Positions 29,781-38,887 of a stretch of 64,000 nucleotides of DNA are shown here, one piece after another. Position numbers and translations under genes: made by a program. Within the stretch, counting starts at the first letter, position 1, and every line of letters begins with the position of its first letter. This DNA comes from Rebecca billardiae RCC1528 (taxonomy: Eukaryota; Haptophyta), in NCBI GenBank assembly GCA_965240325.2, contig OZ251225.1:2542001-2606000 (forward strand), read 5' to 3'. The notes beneath the pieces were generated by a model. That model worked only from the letters and a program-made list of their open reading frames with translations, did no database searches and was not told the DNA's origin.

Positions 29781-32684
29781 TCACTTCTGCATCAGGTAGA
29801 CGCGCCCGCCGTCGGCGGCGGCGGCGTCGGCGTCGGCGGGCTTGGGCTTGCCCGCGCCGGCCGCGTCGCCGCGCCGCGAGGTGTGCACGTGCTCAAAGTC
29901 GACCGTGAGCGGGTTGCCGCCGAGCTTGAGCGCGCGCAGCGCCGGGTGGTCGTGCGCCGCGCGCGCCAGCGCGTCCGGGTGCGAGATGTGGTTCCCCTCG
30001 AGGTCGAGCTCGCGCAGCCGGGGGCACGAGCCAACCATGCCGGCGAGCGCGTCCGCGCCGGCGTCCGTCACGTCGTTCTTCCAGAGCTGCAGCTCGGCGA
30101 TGGCGCCGTGGCCGGCGAGCGCGAGCGCGAGCGCGCGCACGCCCGCGTCGCCGATGCCGTTGCCGCCGAGCCGCACGTCGCGCAGCCGCGGGTGCGCGCG
30201 GAGCACGGCGGCGAGCGCGGCCGCGCCGTCGTCGCCGACGCCGTTGTTGCTTAGCCGCAGCGCACGCAGCGCGGAGTGCGTCTCAAGCGCCGCGCCGAGC
30301 GCGCGCGCACCCGCCGAGCCGATCGCGTTCGTCGCGAGGTTGATCGAGCGCAGCTGCGCGTGCGCGCGCAGCGCCGCGCCGAGCGCGCTCGCGCCCGCGT
30401 CGCCGAACCGATTCGTGTGCAGGTCCAGGGAGCGCAGCTCACTCAGCGGCGGCGGTGGCGCGGCGGGCGCGGCGGCGGGCGGCGCGGCGGCGGGCGGCGC
30501 GGCGGCGGGCGGCGCGGCGGCGGGCGGCGAGGCGGCGGGCGAGGCGGGCGAGGCGGGCGAGGCGACCGAGCCCTCGTCCGCGGGCGCGGGCGCGGCGCCG
30601 AGCTCGCCGCCCGCGAGCGCGCGCGCAAGCGCCGCCACGCCCTTGTCGCCCAGCTTGTTCGCGCCGAGGGCGAGCGAGCGCAGGCGCGCGTGGCGCGTGA
30701 GCGCGCGCGCAAGCGCCGCGCAGCCGGCCGCGCCGGTGTTGTTTGAAGCGAGCGAGAGTGCTGTGAGAGTGCCGCGCCCGCCGGCGCCCTGCGCGCCGAG
30801 CCCGTGCGCCAGCGCGGCGACGCCCACGTCCGCGATGCGGTTGCCCGAGAGCGCAAGCCGCTCGATGGCGGCGAACGCGCGCACCGCGTTGCCGACCGCG
30901 GCCGCGCCCACGTCGCCGATCTGGTTGGTGCTGAGATCGAGCGCGCGCAGCGCGACGTGGTGGCGCAGGGCGCCGCCGAGCGCCATCGCGCCCTCGTCGC
31001 CGATCGCGTTCGCGTGCGCCGAGAGCGACTCGAGCGAGCCGCCCGCGCGCGCCGAGCCGCCCTTGCTCGGGTCGAGCGCGCCGCCGAGCGCCGCGCACGC
31101 GCCGTCGCCCATCTCGAGTCGATCGAGCCGCAGCTGCCGCAGCGTGCGCGCGTGCGGGCCGAGGGCGGCGAGGAGCGCGCACAGCGGCTTGGGCGCAGCG
31201 TGGAGCTCGCAAAGCGCGCACGCGAGCAGCCCGACGGGCGCGCCGCCCAGCGCCTTCGCCAGCTCGCGCAGCTGCGCCTCCGTCGCGAGCACGCGCGACA
31301 CCTCGAGCGCGCGCAGCCCGCCCTTCGCCAGGAGCGGCGGAAGGCACTCAAGGGCGCGCCCGTGCACGCCGCTCAGCCGCACGGCGCCGAGCGCGGGCGG
31401 CAGCGCGTGGGCGACGAGGTGCGCGGCGTCCTCCGGCTCGATCAGCGCGGGCGCCGTCGGCTCGGGCGTCACGTCCACGTGCTGCAGGCTCGACGCGCGC
31501 AGCACGTCGAGCAGCTGCACCAGCCTGGGCTTGGGGCCGCGCCGCAGCGCCCGCGCGCGACGCTCGGTCGAGAGAAATGCTGCCACGTTCGCGTTGGCCG
31601 CGTCGACGAGCTGCTGGCGCGCGCTGGGGTGCGCGCTGTACGAGTCGCGCGCGCGCGCGGCGGACGACTCGAGCGCCGCGTCCACAAGCGCGTCCGGCAG
31701 CGCGTCGCCGAGCGCGTCGGCCGCCGTCCAGCCCGCGCCGCGCGCCGGCCACGGGCCGCACGCATACGCGGCCGGCGCGGCCGCGTCATCTTCATCGCCG
31801 TTCGTGTCGTCGTCGTCGCCGCCGCCGTCGTCGGCGCCGCCGGCTTGGTGGGCGGCGGCGGCGGCGGCGGCGGCATCCGCCGCGGGCGGCGCCGCCTCCG
31901 AGCCCGCCGCCGCCGCCGCCGCCCCGCTCGGCTCGGGCAGCACGAGCACGCGCGTGCGCGCCGGGCCGGGCGCCTTGGGCGAGGACAGGGCAGTGTGTAG
32001 CTCGAGCAGCGGCCACGCGCGCGAGAGCGCGTCGCCGCGGCCGTCGATGACGGCGAGCACGCCGCGCGTGGTGGGCGCGCGCATGGCGCGCGCGAAGGGC
32101 GCGTCCACCAGGTCCTCCGGCGTCGGCGCCGACAGCTCGATCGCGTTCAGCGAGAGGGCGCGCAAAAAGTAGGCGCCGCCGGCGCGCTCGCTCGGCAGCA
32201 GCCGCGCCGAGTGCCGCTCGAGCGCGCGCACGACGTCGGCGACGCGCGCGTCCCACGCGTGCACGACGTACCAGCGGACGGGCTGGGCGCCCGACGCCAC
32301 CGCCTCGGCGAAGGAGCACCGGCGCGCGCGCGTCAGCGGCTCCACCACGTTGACGAGCACCTCGCGGAAGCTGACGGCGCGCGCGTCCGGCAGCGGCTCC
32401 CCGTCCGCGGCGCGGCCGTAGCGCACGCCGCGCGCAAAGTCGGCCTCGATGTGTGCCACGAGGCGGCGGAGCTGCGCAAGCGTCACGCCGCGCTCCGCCG
32501 AGCCCTTCAGCGCGCACCCACCGCCCGCGCGCAGCGTGGCAAAGCGCTCCGCGAGCGACGCCGCCGAGCCGCCGTCGCCCTCGCGCGCCATGCCCGTCTC
32601 GAGCTGGCCCGCGGTGGCGCGGCCGGCGCCTGGCGGCACGTCGGCGCAGCCGAAGAGGTCGTAGAGCACGCGCATGGCGTCCAT
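29781..32684 (-). CDS. Leucine-rich-repeat protein (ribonuclease-inhibitor type) with unassigned N-terminal region
   Basis: About 967 residues from the ATG at 32684 (another ATG at 32675). The C-terminal half holds many 28-residue RI/NLRC-type LRRs, e.g. LRALDLSTNQIGDVGAAAVG, IERLALSGNRIADVGVAAL and LRSINLATNAIGSAGARALG. A low-complexity Pro/Ala insert (about 15-bp DNA unit encoding PPAAA) interrupts the array at 30459-30560. The N-terminal about 300 residues contain FREVLVNVVEPLTRARRCSF, WYVVHAWDARVADVVRALE and later GVLAVIDGRGDALSRAWPL. They look folded, but I cannot name the domain. No NACHT or kinase motif was seen. Probably a cytosolic scaffold or sensor. Single exon. Confidence 0.8.
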   Translation of the reverse strand: MDAMRVLYDLFGCADVPPGAGRATAGQLETGMAREGDGGSAASLAERFATLRAGGGCALKGSAERGVTLAQLRRLVAHIEADFARGVRYGRAADGEPLPDARAVSFREVLVNVVEPLTRARRCSFAEAVASGAQPVRWYVVHAWDARVADVVRALERHSARLLPSERAGGAYFLRALSLNAIELSAPTPEDLVDAPFARAMRAPTTRGVLAVIDGRGDALSRAWPLLELHTALSSPKAPGPARTRVLVLPEPSGAAAAAAGSEAAPPAADAAAAAAAAHQAGGADDGGGDDDDTNGDEDDAAAPAAYACGPWPARGAGWTAADALGDALPDALVDAALESSAARARDSYSAHPSARQQLVDAANANVAAFLSTERRARALRRGPKPRLVQLLDVLRASSLQHVDVTPEPTAPALIEPEDAAHLVAHALPPALGAVRLSGVHGRALECLPPLLAKGGLRALEVSRVLATEAQLRELAKALGGAPVGLLACALCELHAAPKPLCALLAALGPHARTLRQLRLDRLEMGDGACAALGGALDPSKGGSARAGGSLESLSAHANAIGDEGAMALGGALRHHVALRALDLSTNQIGDVGAAAVGNAVRAFAAIERLALSGNRIADVGVAALAHGLGAQGAGGRGTLTALSLASNNTGAAGCAALARALTRHARLRSLALGANKLGDKGVAALARALAGGELGAAPAPADEGSVASPASPASPAASPPAAAPPAAAPPAAAPPAAAPAAPPPPLSELRSLDLHTNRFGDAGASALGAALRAHAQLRSINLATNAIGSAGARALGAALETHSALRALRLSNNGVGDDGAAALAAVLRAHPRLRDVRLGGNGIGDAGVRALALALAGHGAIAELQLWKNDVTDAGADALAGMVGSCPRLRELDLEGNHISHPDALARAAHDHPALRALKLGGNPLTVDFEHVHTSRRGDAAGAGKPKPADADAAAADGGRVYLMQK

Positions 32685-34083
32685 CGCTGGTGCGCGCGTG
32701 GGCACGCGCCGGTGAGAGTAAGGCGCGCCCGTCGGCGGCGGGATAGGCTCGCAGCGGGGCCGAGTCGCAGCGAGCGGCCACGCAGCAAGGGTCCGGCGGG
32801 CCGAAAAGTTGATCCGGACTCACCTCACGTCCATGGCTGTCGGCTCGGCGCGCCCGCGGTGAAGGTTGAGGACGAGATGAGGCCAGGAAGGAGCTGCGGA
32901 TTGTGGCGGCCTTGCTGTGCATGCCGCCGGAGCCTCGGACGCGGCCCCGGCGTTTTTCCTTGCGCTGTCCGTGGGCTTCTTACTCAAACCCCTGAAGGGC
33001 GGCACCGTGCCCCCGGTGCCGCTGTGAGCGTACCTCGATAGCGTCGGTGCGGACGAATACGGCCCGTGCGCGCGGACGCGACCAGCCTGGTAGTCGACCA
33101 AGGTCATACGTAGTCCCCAGGTACGCCTCGGCGGTCGCTCCTCGCCTCTCTCCGCCAACGCGAGCAGTGCGTGCCAAGGCGTCGAGGCTTGGATGCAACT
33201 CGCACTGCGCACGCACGTGCACTGCGCCCACCTGATGACCGTGCAGGACCCAAAAACGTTGGCGTCGGGTAGGCGTATGCGTACTGCGACCAGGCGCGCG
33301 CGTGCGCCCGCAACTTGAGGATGTACAGCGACCACGCACGGGCATGACCGAGTGCGTCGACACACGCAATTCAAACGCAGTCGTGTAGCAGAGCCAACAA
33401 CTCACTCTAGAGACGCCTCGAGAGAGACCACTGAGCGCGGGGAAGACGCATAACATTAATGTGCACGCTGCCCACCGGGCGCACCAGGGGCTAGAGCGCA
33501 GCTCGGCCTCTGGGTGCAGCTTCTCATCCGGCGCGTGCAAGCTGAGTCACGTCGCCGGCGTCGCACGGCGCCCGCGCTGAGCAACGCGGGTGAGATGAGG
33601 TGACGAGCGGCGGCAGAGGGCGGCAGTACGCGTGCTCTTGCTCGGTGCACCATGCGCCGCGCGCGCGGGGACGTCCTCGCGGCCTACGTCGCGTTCTCGC
33701 GCGGCGGCGCGACGTGGGAAGGGCGATCCAGACTCAAACCCCGCAGCGCCCGCGGCAGCGGCGGCCGCGCCCGGACTCCAGATCCTGTCAAGGAGGGGAA
33801 GGGGGGGGGTCTCCCTTGACAGGATCTGTCAGGCGTTTGGCTCAGAAGCCGTGGGCCGTGGCGCGACCCGGCGTGACTGAGAGTGAGATCCGCGGGCACT
33901 GCAGCGGCGCAATGAGACCCGGCCTTCCCGAGCCACATCAGGGCCGCCGCAGTCACGGACTGGAGTGTGCTGATAAGTGGACTCTACGCCGTGAAGCCTA
34001 GCACGCTTGTCGTCGCGTGGACAGGGAACCCCAGTGTGAACAGGTTTGACCACCGATGCGCGCCCGCAGGTACGAATGCTTGT
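32685..34083. other. Intergenic, no gene seen
   Basis: No supportable gene. Includes the upstream region of the LRR gene and the hairpin at 33780. Confidence 0.5.
33780..33827. repeat. 14-bp perfect inverted repeat around a G-run
   Basis: AGATCCTGTCAAGG pairs with CCTTGACAGGATCT, separated by a spacer that includes nine consecutive G. Confidence 0.75.
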
Positions 34084-34644
34084 ACTATGGGGGGGGCTGG
34101 GTTAGTTTTGGGGTGCCCTCAACTGCCAAAACCACCCCTCGCGGAGAGGCTTGGACGGACGCAAGATGGGCACCCCTCGCCCTCGCCGTCGAGGACAAGC
34201 CGGAGGACGCCCGTGTCGGTAAGGCACCCGCTGGGGCCGGGTCGCCGCGGCCGCACATGCTCGCGCCAGGCGCGTTTGAAAATGACCCCAAACGACCCCA
34301 CCCCAAAACTAACCCGGGAGGCGCGTGCGCACGCGGCGGCGCGAGCTCGTGGGCAGCATTGCTGGCGAAGCGAGCCGCCTTCTCGTGCTGCCCAGGCTGG
34401 GGATCCCCCCGCAATCACTCCTGATGAGGCGGAAGCGACGCGCCGAAGCACTCGCGATGCCACCGAGACGGGCAGAGCCGTTGCCCAGCGTCGCCTTGTG
34501 GGACATGGCGAGCCGCTGGAGCGGCCATGCTCTCCCAGTTCGCGCGGCCACCCCAGTGCGGCGCCCAGTGCACCGCCCTTGCCCAGCGGCAGTGGCACCC
34601 CAAAACTAAACCCACCCCAAAACTAACCCAGCCCCCGCCATAGT
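34084..34644. mobile_element. 561-bp TIR element with G/C-rich ends
   Basis: The left end, ACTATGGGGG then GGGCTGGGTTAGTTTTGGGG, is mirrored at the right end by CCCCAAAACTAACCCAGCCC and CCGCCATAGT, giving terminal inverted repeats of about 32 bp with few differences. The CCCCAAAACTAACCC motif also recurs internally near 34300 and just inside the right end. No transposase. No clear target duplication, so the boundaries and class are less sure than for the two TA-flanked elements. Confidence 0.7.
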
Positions 34645-35984
34645 TCTATGATTTCTGGTGAACACAGCTTTAAACAATTTTAATTCGTGAGAAAGCCCTG
34701 GGAGACCCAGCTCCGACCCCCTTTAATTGGTGTGACGTACTGCTGTCCCAAGTAATACCTGAGTAGGAATACGAAGAATGGGCCCTCAAACGTTTTTTGA
34801 TTAGGCACGCCTCCGGAATCGAGAACGCACGTCGTTACCTTTTTGAGCGCGCGCCATAGGGATGTCGTTGCGATTCCCACCTATTTGTTGACGCTTTTCT
34901 ACGACCATCCCGGCTCCCCAAGTCGAGGAACCGCGACGCACGTGTGCTTTCGCCGCCGCGCCGCGTGCGCTCGGCACACACGATTGAGTATGACGAACGA
35001 GCGCGCCGCTGAAGGAGGCGCAGGCCGCGCGCGACACGCAGAATGGCGCTTAGCCGGCGTGGCTCGACGACGCTGCCGGCACTCGCGCTCGCACACTGAC
35101 GTGCGCGACCGAGGAACAGCTCCGCGGGCCTCGGCCGAACCCAGCGCCGGATGCCATCGTCGGCGTCGAGAGGAACTGCGCCGATCTGGCGGAGATCCAG
35201 CGGCACGTGGCGGCGATCAAGCAGCCGCAACCGCATCAGATGACGTGCACGAGCGGCCTCATGGAGAAGCTCGTACCACAAGCCTACCATAAGCCACCCG
35301 CTCGCCGACTTGCCCGACTGACTACTCGCGGAGTTAACTCCGCCCTGGCTCGTCATCAACGGGCGCGGCCTTCGAGCCGACACCCGCGCCGCCCGCGGCT
35401 CGCGGCGCCATCGCGAAGGTGCGTGCCCGCCGGCGCGAGCTGCACAACACAACATGCACACCGACGTGAGCCGCTCGTACCACGTCGTGCCCGACGGGCC
35501 GTGCTCAGCGACGGCTGCAGGCCAGTCTACTCGCCGTGCCGAGTCGGTTGTGCCCTGCCGGCCTGCGCCACTCGCCCCGCGCCTACAGCCGGTGGGCCAT
35601 CCGCGGTGCGTGCCGTTGCCGTGCCGTCGTGCCCGAGCGGCCGTGCGCAGCGACGACCGCATCGACGCGCGCCTCGCCGTGCGCCTCGGTGGGCCTTGCA
35701 GAAGTGCCGCGCCGTGCCGCGCCTGGCTTAATCGCACGCTCGACTGCGGCGCGCCACCGGATGATACCGTCAGTCAGCGCTGAACGGCCAACTCGTCCCA
35801 TCGTCGTCGGGTCTGCCGGCCCTGGGAAGCTTCTCCGTCGCGTCCTAGACGCGCTGTGTTCGACCAGCCCCACCGGGACAAGGCCGCAAGGCCCCCGCTG
35901 TTTTAAAGACACAGGCACGAGGGCGCAGCTCTCGGCCTGATTCGTCTGTCGAAGTACTGAATGGAGTTAATGGAGGATGTCGGA
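34645..35984. other. Intergenic, no gene supported
   Basis: Less GC-rich at 34650-34800. A plus-strand frame at about 35100-35310 includes VGVERNCADLAEIQRHVAAI and looks protein-like, but it has no start, no recognised domain and no clear splice partners, so it is not called. Confidence 0.4.
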
Positions 35985-36297
35985 GCGCGTTGGCCGCGGG
36001 TGAGGGAGTCGCCGTAACCGATGCTGATCACACGGTCACTGCGGTAGTAGGCGCCCAGGGATGCCGCTGTTTTTGCAGTCGTCGCCGGCCTTGGTCATCA
36101 TGTAGTTGCCCGCGTCGTCGTCCGAGGCTGTTCAAGTTGATGCCGTAGTGCAGGTAGTGGATGTGGTCGCCCGGGCCGGTGTGCGCGGCCTAGTGGCCTT
36201 GCCGAGTTGAGGGAGTAGTCGCCCTTGCCGTTGAGGAAGTCGTCGTCCTTGCCGTTGAGGAAGTCGTCGCCCTGGCCGCAGAGGAAGTCGTCGCCCT
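35985..36297 (-). pseudogene. Frameshifted reading-frame remnant with 24-bp tandem repeats
   Basis: On the minus strand the sequence first reads three to four tandem octapeptides (GDDFLCGQ, GDDFLNGK, DDDFLNGK, then a decayed GDYSLN), units of 24 bp at about 36206-36295. Protein-like stretches then continue only by changing frame: PGDHIHYLHYGINLNSL, DDDAGNYMMTKAGDDCKNSG, GAYYRSDRVISIGYGDSLTR. This pattern suggests a coding sequence broken by small indels. I do not recognise the family. It could alternatively be chance open sequence. Confidence 0.35.
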
Positions 36298-37759
36298 ACC
36301 AGCAAGGAGCGTTTGCGAATAATTCTGGAAACCCACGAGAACAAAGGCACGACTTCACGCTGGGGACCAGCCCGTCGCGGGCCTTTATATTGACGCCCCC
36401 CTCACCACCCAGTCACCGGGTCACATATGCGCAATTCGCGTACCCGCTTACACGCTCGCTAGGACAAAAGCCGCTCGTCGTTCGGTCAAAAACCGCTCGT
36501 CGTTCGGCGCTTTGCGTACTCACATTCGCGCGAATCGCATCGGCGCATTCGTCGTGTCGCGAGTTCACACTTCACATTCACACGATCCGTCACTTTCTCG
36601 CTAGACAATTCACGAGCGAAAGGGCGCGCTGATAGTGGCACGCGGGTATCATCTTGCATTGGACTACGAGCATCGGAGCAACCTCGCGCGGCCTCGCGTC
36701 GACGACGTTCCGTGCGGAGGACGACAAGGCGGAGAGCCCACGCCATTCCAAGGGTCGCCCTTGCTGATTGACGTCTCGTTCGGTCGCGCGACGAGCGGCT
36801 CGCGTGCGGCGCCAAGCGAGAGACGCGGGGCGCGCGGCGGGCGCACGCGCGAGGCTGCCCACCACGCGCACGCGCGCGAACCCGCCGGCTCGGGCGACAC
36901 GCCGCCGCCTCAGCTCGAGCACGAGCGCGAGGCGTGGCGCCGGCTCGGTGGGCGGCGGAGGGCTCGACCTGCACTGCGGTGCCAGCGGATGAAGCGGCAA
37001 GCCCGGCGGGCGCATACGCGCAGGTCCGCCCTCCACGCGCGAGCGCGCGACTGCGTGTTCCACGAGCTGCAGCAGGCGGCCGCGGGCTGGTCGGCGGCCG
37101 GCGAGGTCGGCGGAGTGCCGCCCGGCCCGCGTTCTCGCTTGGGCGCGGGCCACACTCTCACTCACAGCGCGGGGCGTGGTGCTGCGGACGGGCCGGTCAT
37201 TGCAGCGCGCACTCCGTGGTCAGACGTGCACACCTGCGCGCGTCGTCAGCCCCGCCGCTGCGCCCCTGTGGCGCCGTTGGCAGCGTCGGAATTCCGAGCT
37301 CGGGCTACTGGCTGCGAGCCATCGTGCGTTTCAGAAACAGGTTTCCAGCCCAAGTTGACGCGCAGCGCCAACCCATATTGCGCCATTGTGTGCGGAATAC
37401 TCAGAACAAGGGCGGTTCTCAGAATCAGAGGAAAATCCCTCCGATTCTCCAAACCTTCGCTCCGGTTTTACCCACACTGACAAGGCCACAACTTCAAGCG
37501 GAGGCACCCCCAGGGGGTTGGAGGCACCTCTCCACCACCGTTTGACGAGCAGCTGTCCATGGTCTGCTACTCAACTTGTGGGCAAAGTCATACAGTATCA
37601 ACGCTAAAATGTACCCGTCCGAGGGATGAGATCGATATCTTCCTCCCCGAGCCGCCTTCCGCCGCGCGCGGGGCGTCATCACCCGCTCTCAGGACGCGAG
37701 CCGCGGAAGAGCTGTCTGGACGCATCCATCAGTGCCCCCTTGCGACCACGACCGCGCGT
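36298..37759. other. Intergenic, no gene seen
   Basis: GC-rich with open frames on both strands that lack domains or consistent composition. Ends at the promoter of the first HAD gene. Confidence 0.5.
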
Positions 37760-38887
37760 ATGACGTCACTGCCGCAGCTCGGCGCGGCGAGCACCGCGGC
37801 GCCTGCGGCGTCGCCGGAGCCGAGCCGCCCTCAGCCGATCCGCCTCATCTTCCTCGACATCGACGGCGTGATCTGCTGTAACAACTACGGCCGCCTCGAG
37901 CCGCAGAAGCTCGAGCGGCTGCAACGCATCGTCGCCGCGACCGACGCGCGCGTCGTGCTCTCGTCAGACTGGCGGCGCGTGCCGCAGGCGAAGCGCGAGG
38001 CGCTCGACACGCTGCGCAGCTACGGTATCCGCGTGATTGGCACCACCCCTTGCCGGCCGCAGCTCCTGCCCGTGCGCCCGCAAGAGATCCTCGCGTGGAT
38101 GCAAAAGTACAAGGCGGCGCCGGCTTACGGCCTGTCCAAGCCGGCGATCGGCGGCTGGATCGCCATCGACGACCGCTGGCTCACCGAGGAGTACGGCGGC
38201 GCGGAGCTCATAGGCCACTTCGTGCAGACGCACATCGCGTCGGGCCTCACCGACAACCTAGCCTCGCAGGCGATCCAGCTGCTGCTCTCCCAGGATGGCC
38301 CGCCCGCCGGCAACGCCGCGAGGGCGCCCGTGGCGGCACCTCCGGCGGCGGCGGAGCCGAGCCCGGCCAGCACGCCGGCTGCGTCCTCGCCCTTGGGGAT
38401 GCCGCCTGTGGGCGCGGAGTCGATCCTCGCGACCCCCACCGCCACGGCCAAGTCGGTCGCGCCCCAGGCGGCGGCGCGCGGCTACGCCCTCGGCCGGCTC
38501 GACGGGAACGGCGGACGAGCTGGAGCGGCACAGCTCACCGAGTTGCGCCGGACGGGGCCGGCGGCGCAGGAGCGGAAGGGCTCGCCGACGGAGAGCGCCG
38601 CCGTGATGCGGACGCCCCCGTCGGCCGACCGCCGGCGCTCGCTCGCGGCGCTCTCCATCGGATCGCCCGCGGCCGACCTGTCGTCGCCGCAGCCGGCGGG
38701 CGCCCGCGCACAGCAGCGCCGCTCATCGCATCCAGCGACGCCGAGCCCGAGCTTGGCCGCGACGGCGGCGGCAGCCCCCGGCGCTGGCGGCGGCCCCAGC
38801 CGGCTGGCGAGGCGGCCCAGGCAAGCGGGGCAATACGCCACGCCGCCGGCGCGCCGCATGCCACCAGTCGTGCCTGCTGTGTCGTGA
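37760..38887 (+). CDS. HAD-fold phosphatase, Swiss-Army-Knife RNA-repair type (paralogue 1)
   Basis: HAD superfamily domain of the kind found in SAK RNA-repair proteins. Motif I is LIFLDIDGVICCNN (nucleophile D33, acid D35). Motif II is ARVVLSSDWR. The acidic motif is GGWIAIDDRWL. The family is predicted to remove phosphates from polynucleotide ends or small phosphoesters. The ATG at 37760 was preferred over one at 37559 because the paralogue at 41512 begins with the same MTS-xx-LGAAS leader, while the extra 67 residues have no counterpart. That gives 375 residues. The region after about residue 170 is disordered, Ala/Pro/Ser-rich, with short conserved islands (ALGRL; QYATPPARRM near the end) shared with the paralogue. 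Single exon. Confidence 0.82.
   Translation: MTSLPQLGAASTAAPAASPEPSRPQPIRLIFLDIDGVICCNNYGRLEPQKLERLQRIVAATDARVVLSSDWRRVPQAKREALDTLRSYGIRVIGTTPCRPQLLPVRPQEILAWMQKYKAAPAYGLSKPAIGGWIAIDDRWLTEEYGGAELIGHFVQTHIASGLTDNLASQAIQLLLSQDGPPAGNAARAPVAAPPAAAEPSPASTPAASSPLGMPPVGAESILATPTATAKSVAPQAAARGYALGRLDGNGGRAGAAQLTELRRTGPAAQERKGSPTESAAVMRTPPSADRRRSLAALSIGSPAADLSSPQPAGARAQQRRSSHPATPSPSLAATAAAAPGAGGGPSRLARRPRQAGQYATPPARRMPPVVPAVS

Noticed and set aside
34084-34644. TA target duplication for the 561-bp element
   Set aside because: The right flank reads TT, not TA, so it was not counted with the two TA-flanked elements.
34835-35940. Overlapping open frames on both strands
   Set aside because: No recognised domain; one plus-strand segment looks protein-like but has no start or splice support.
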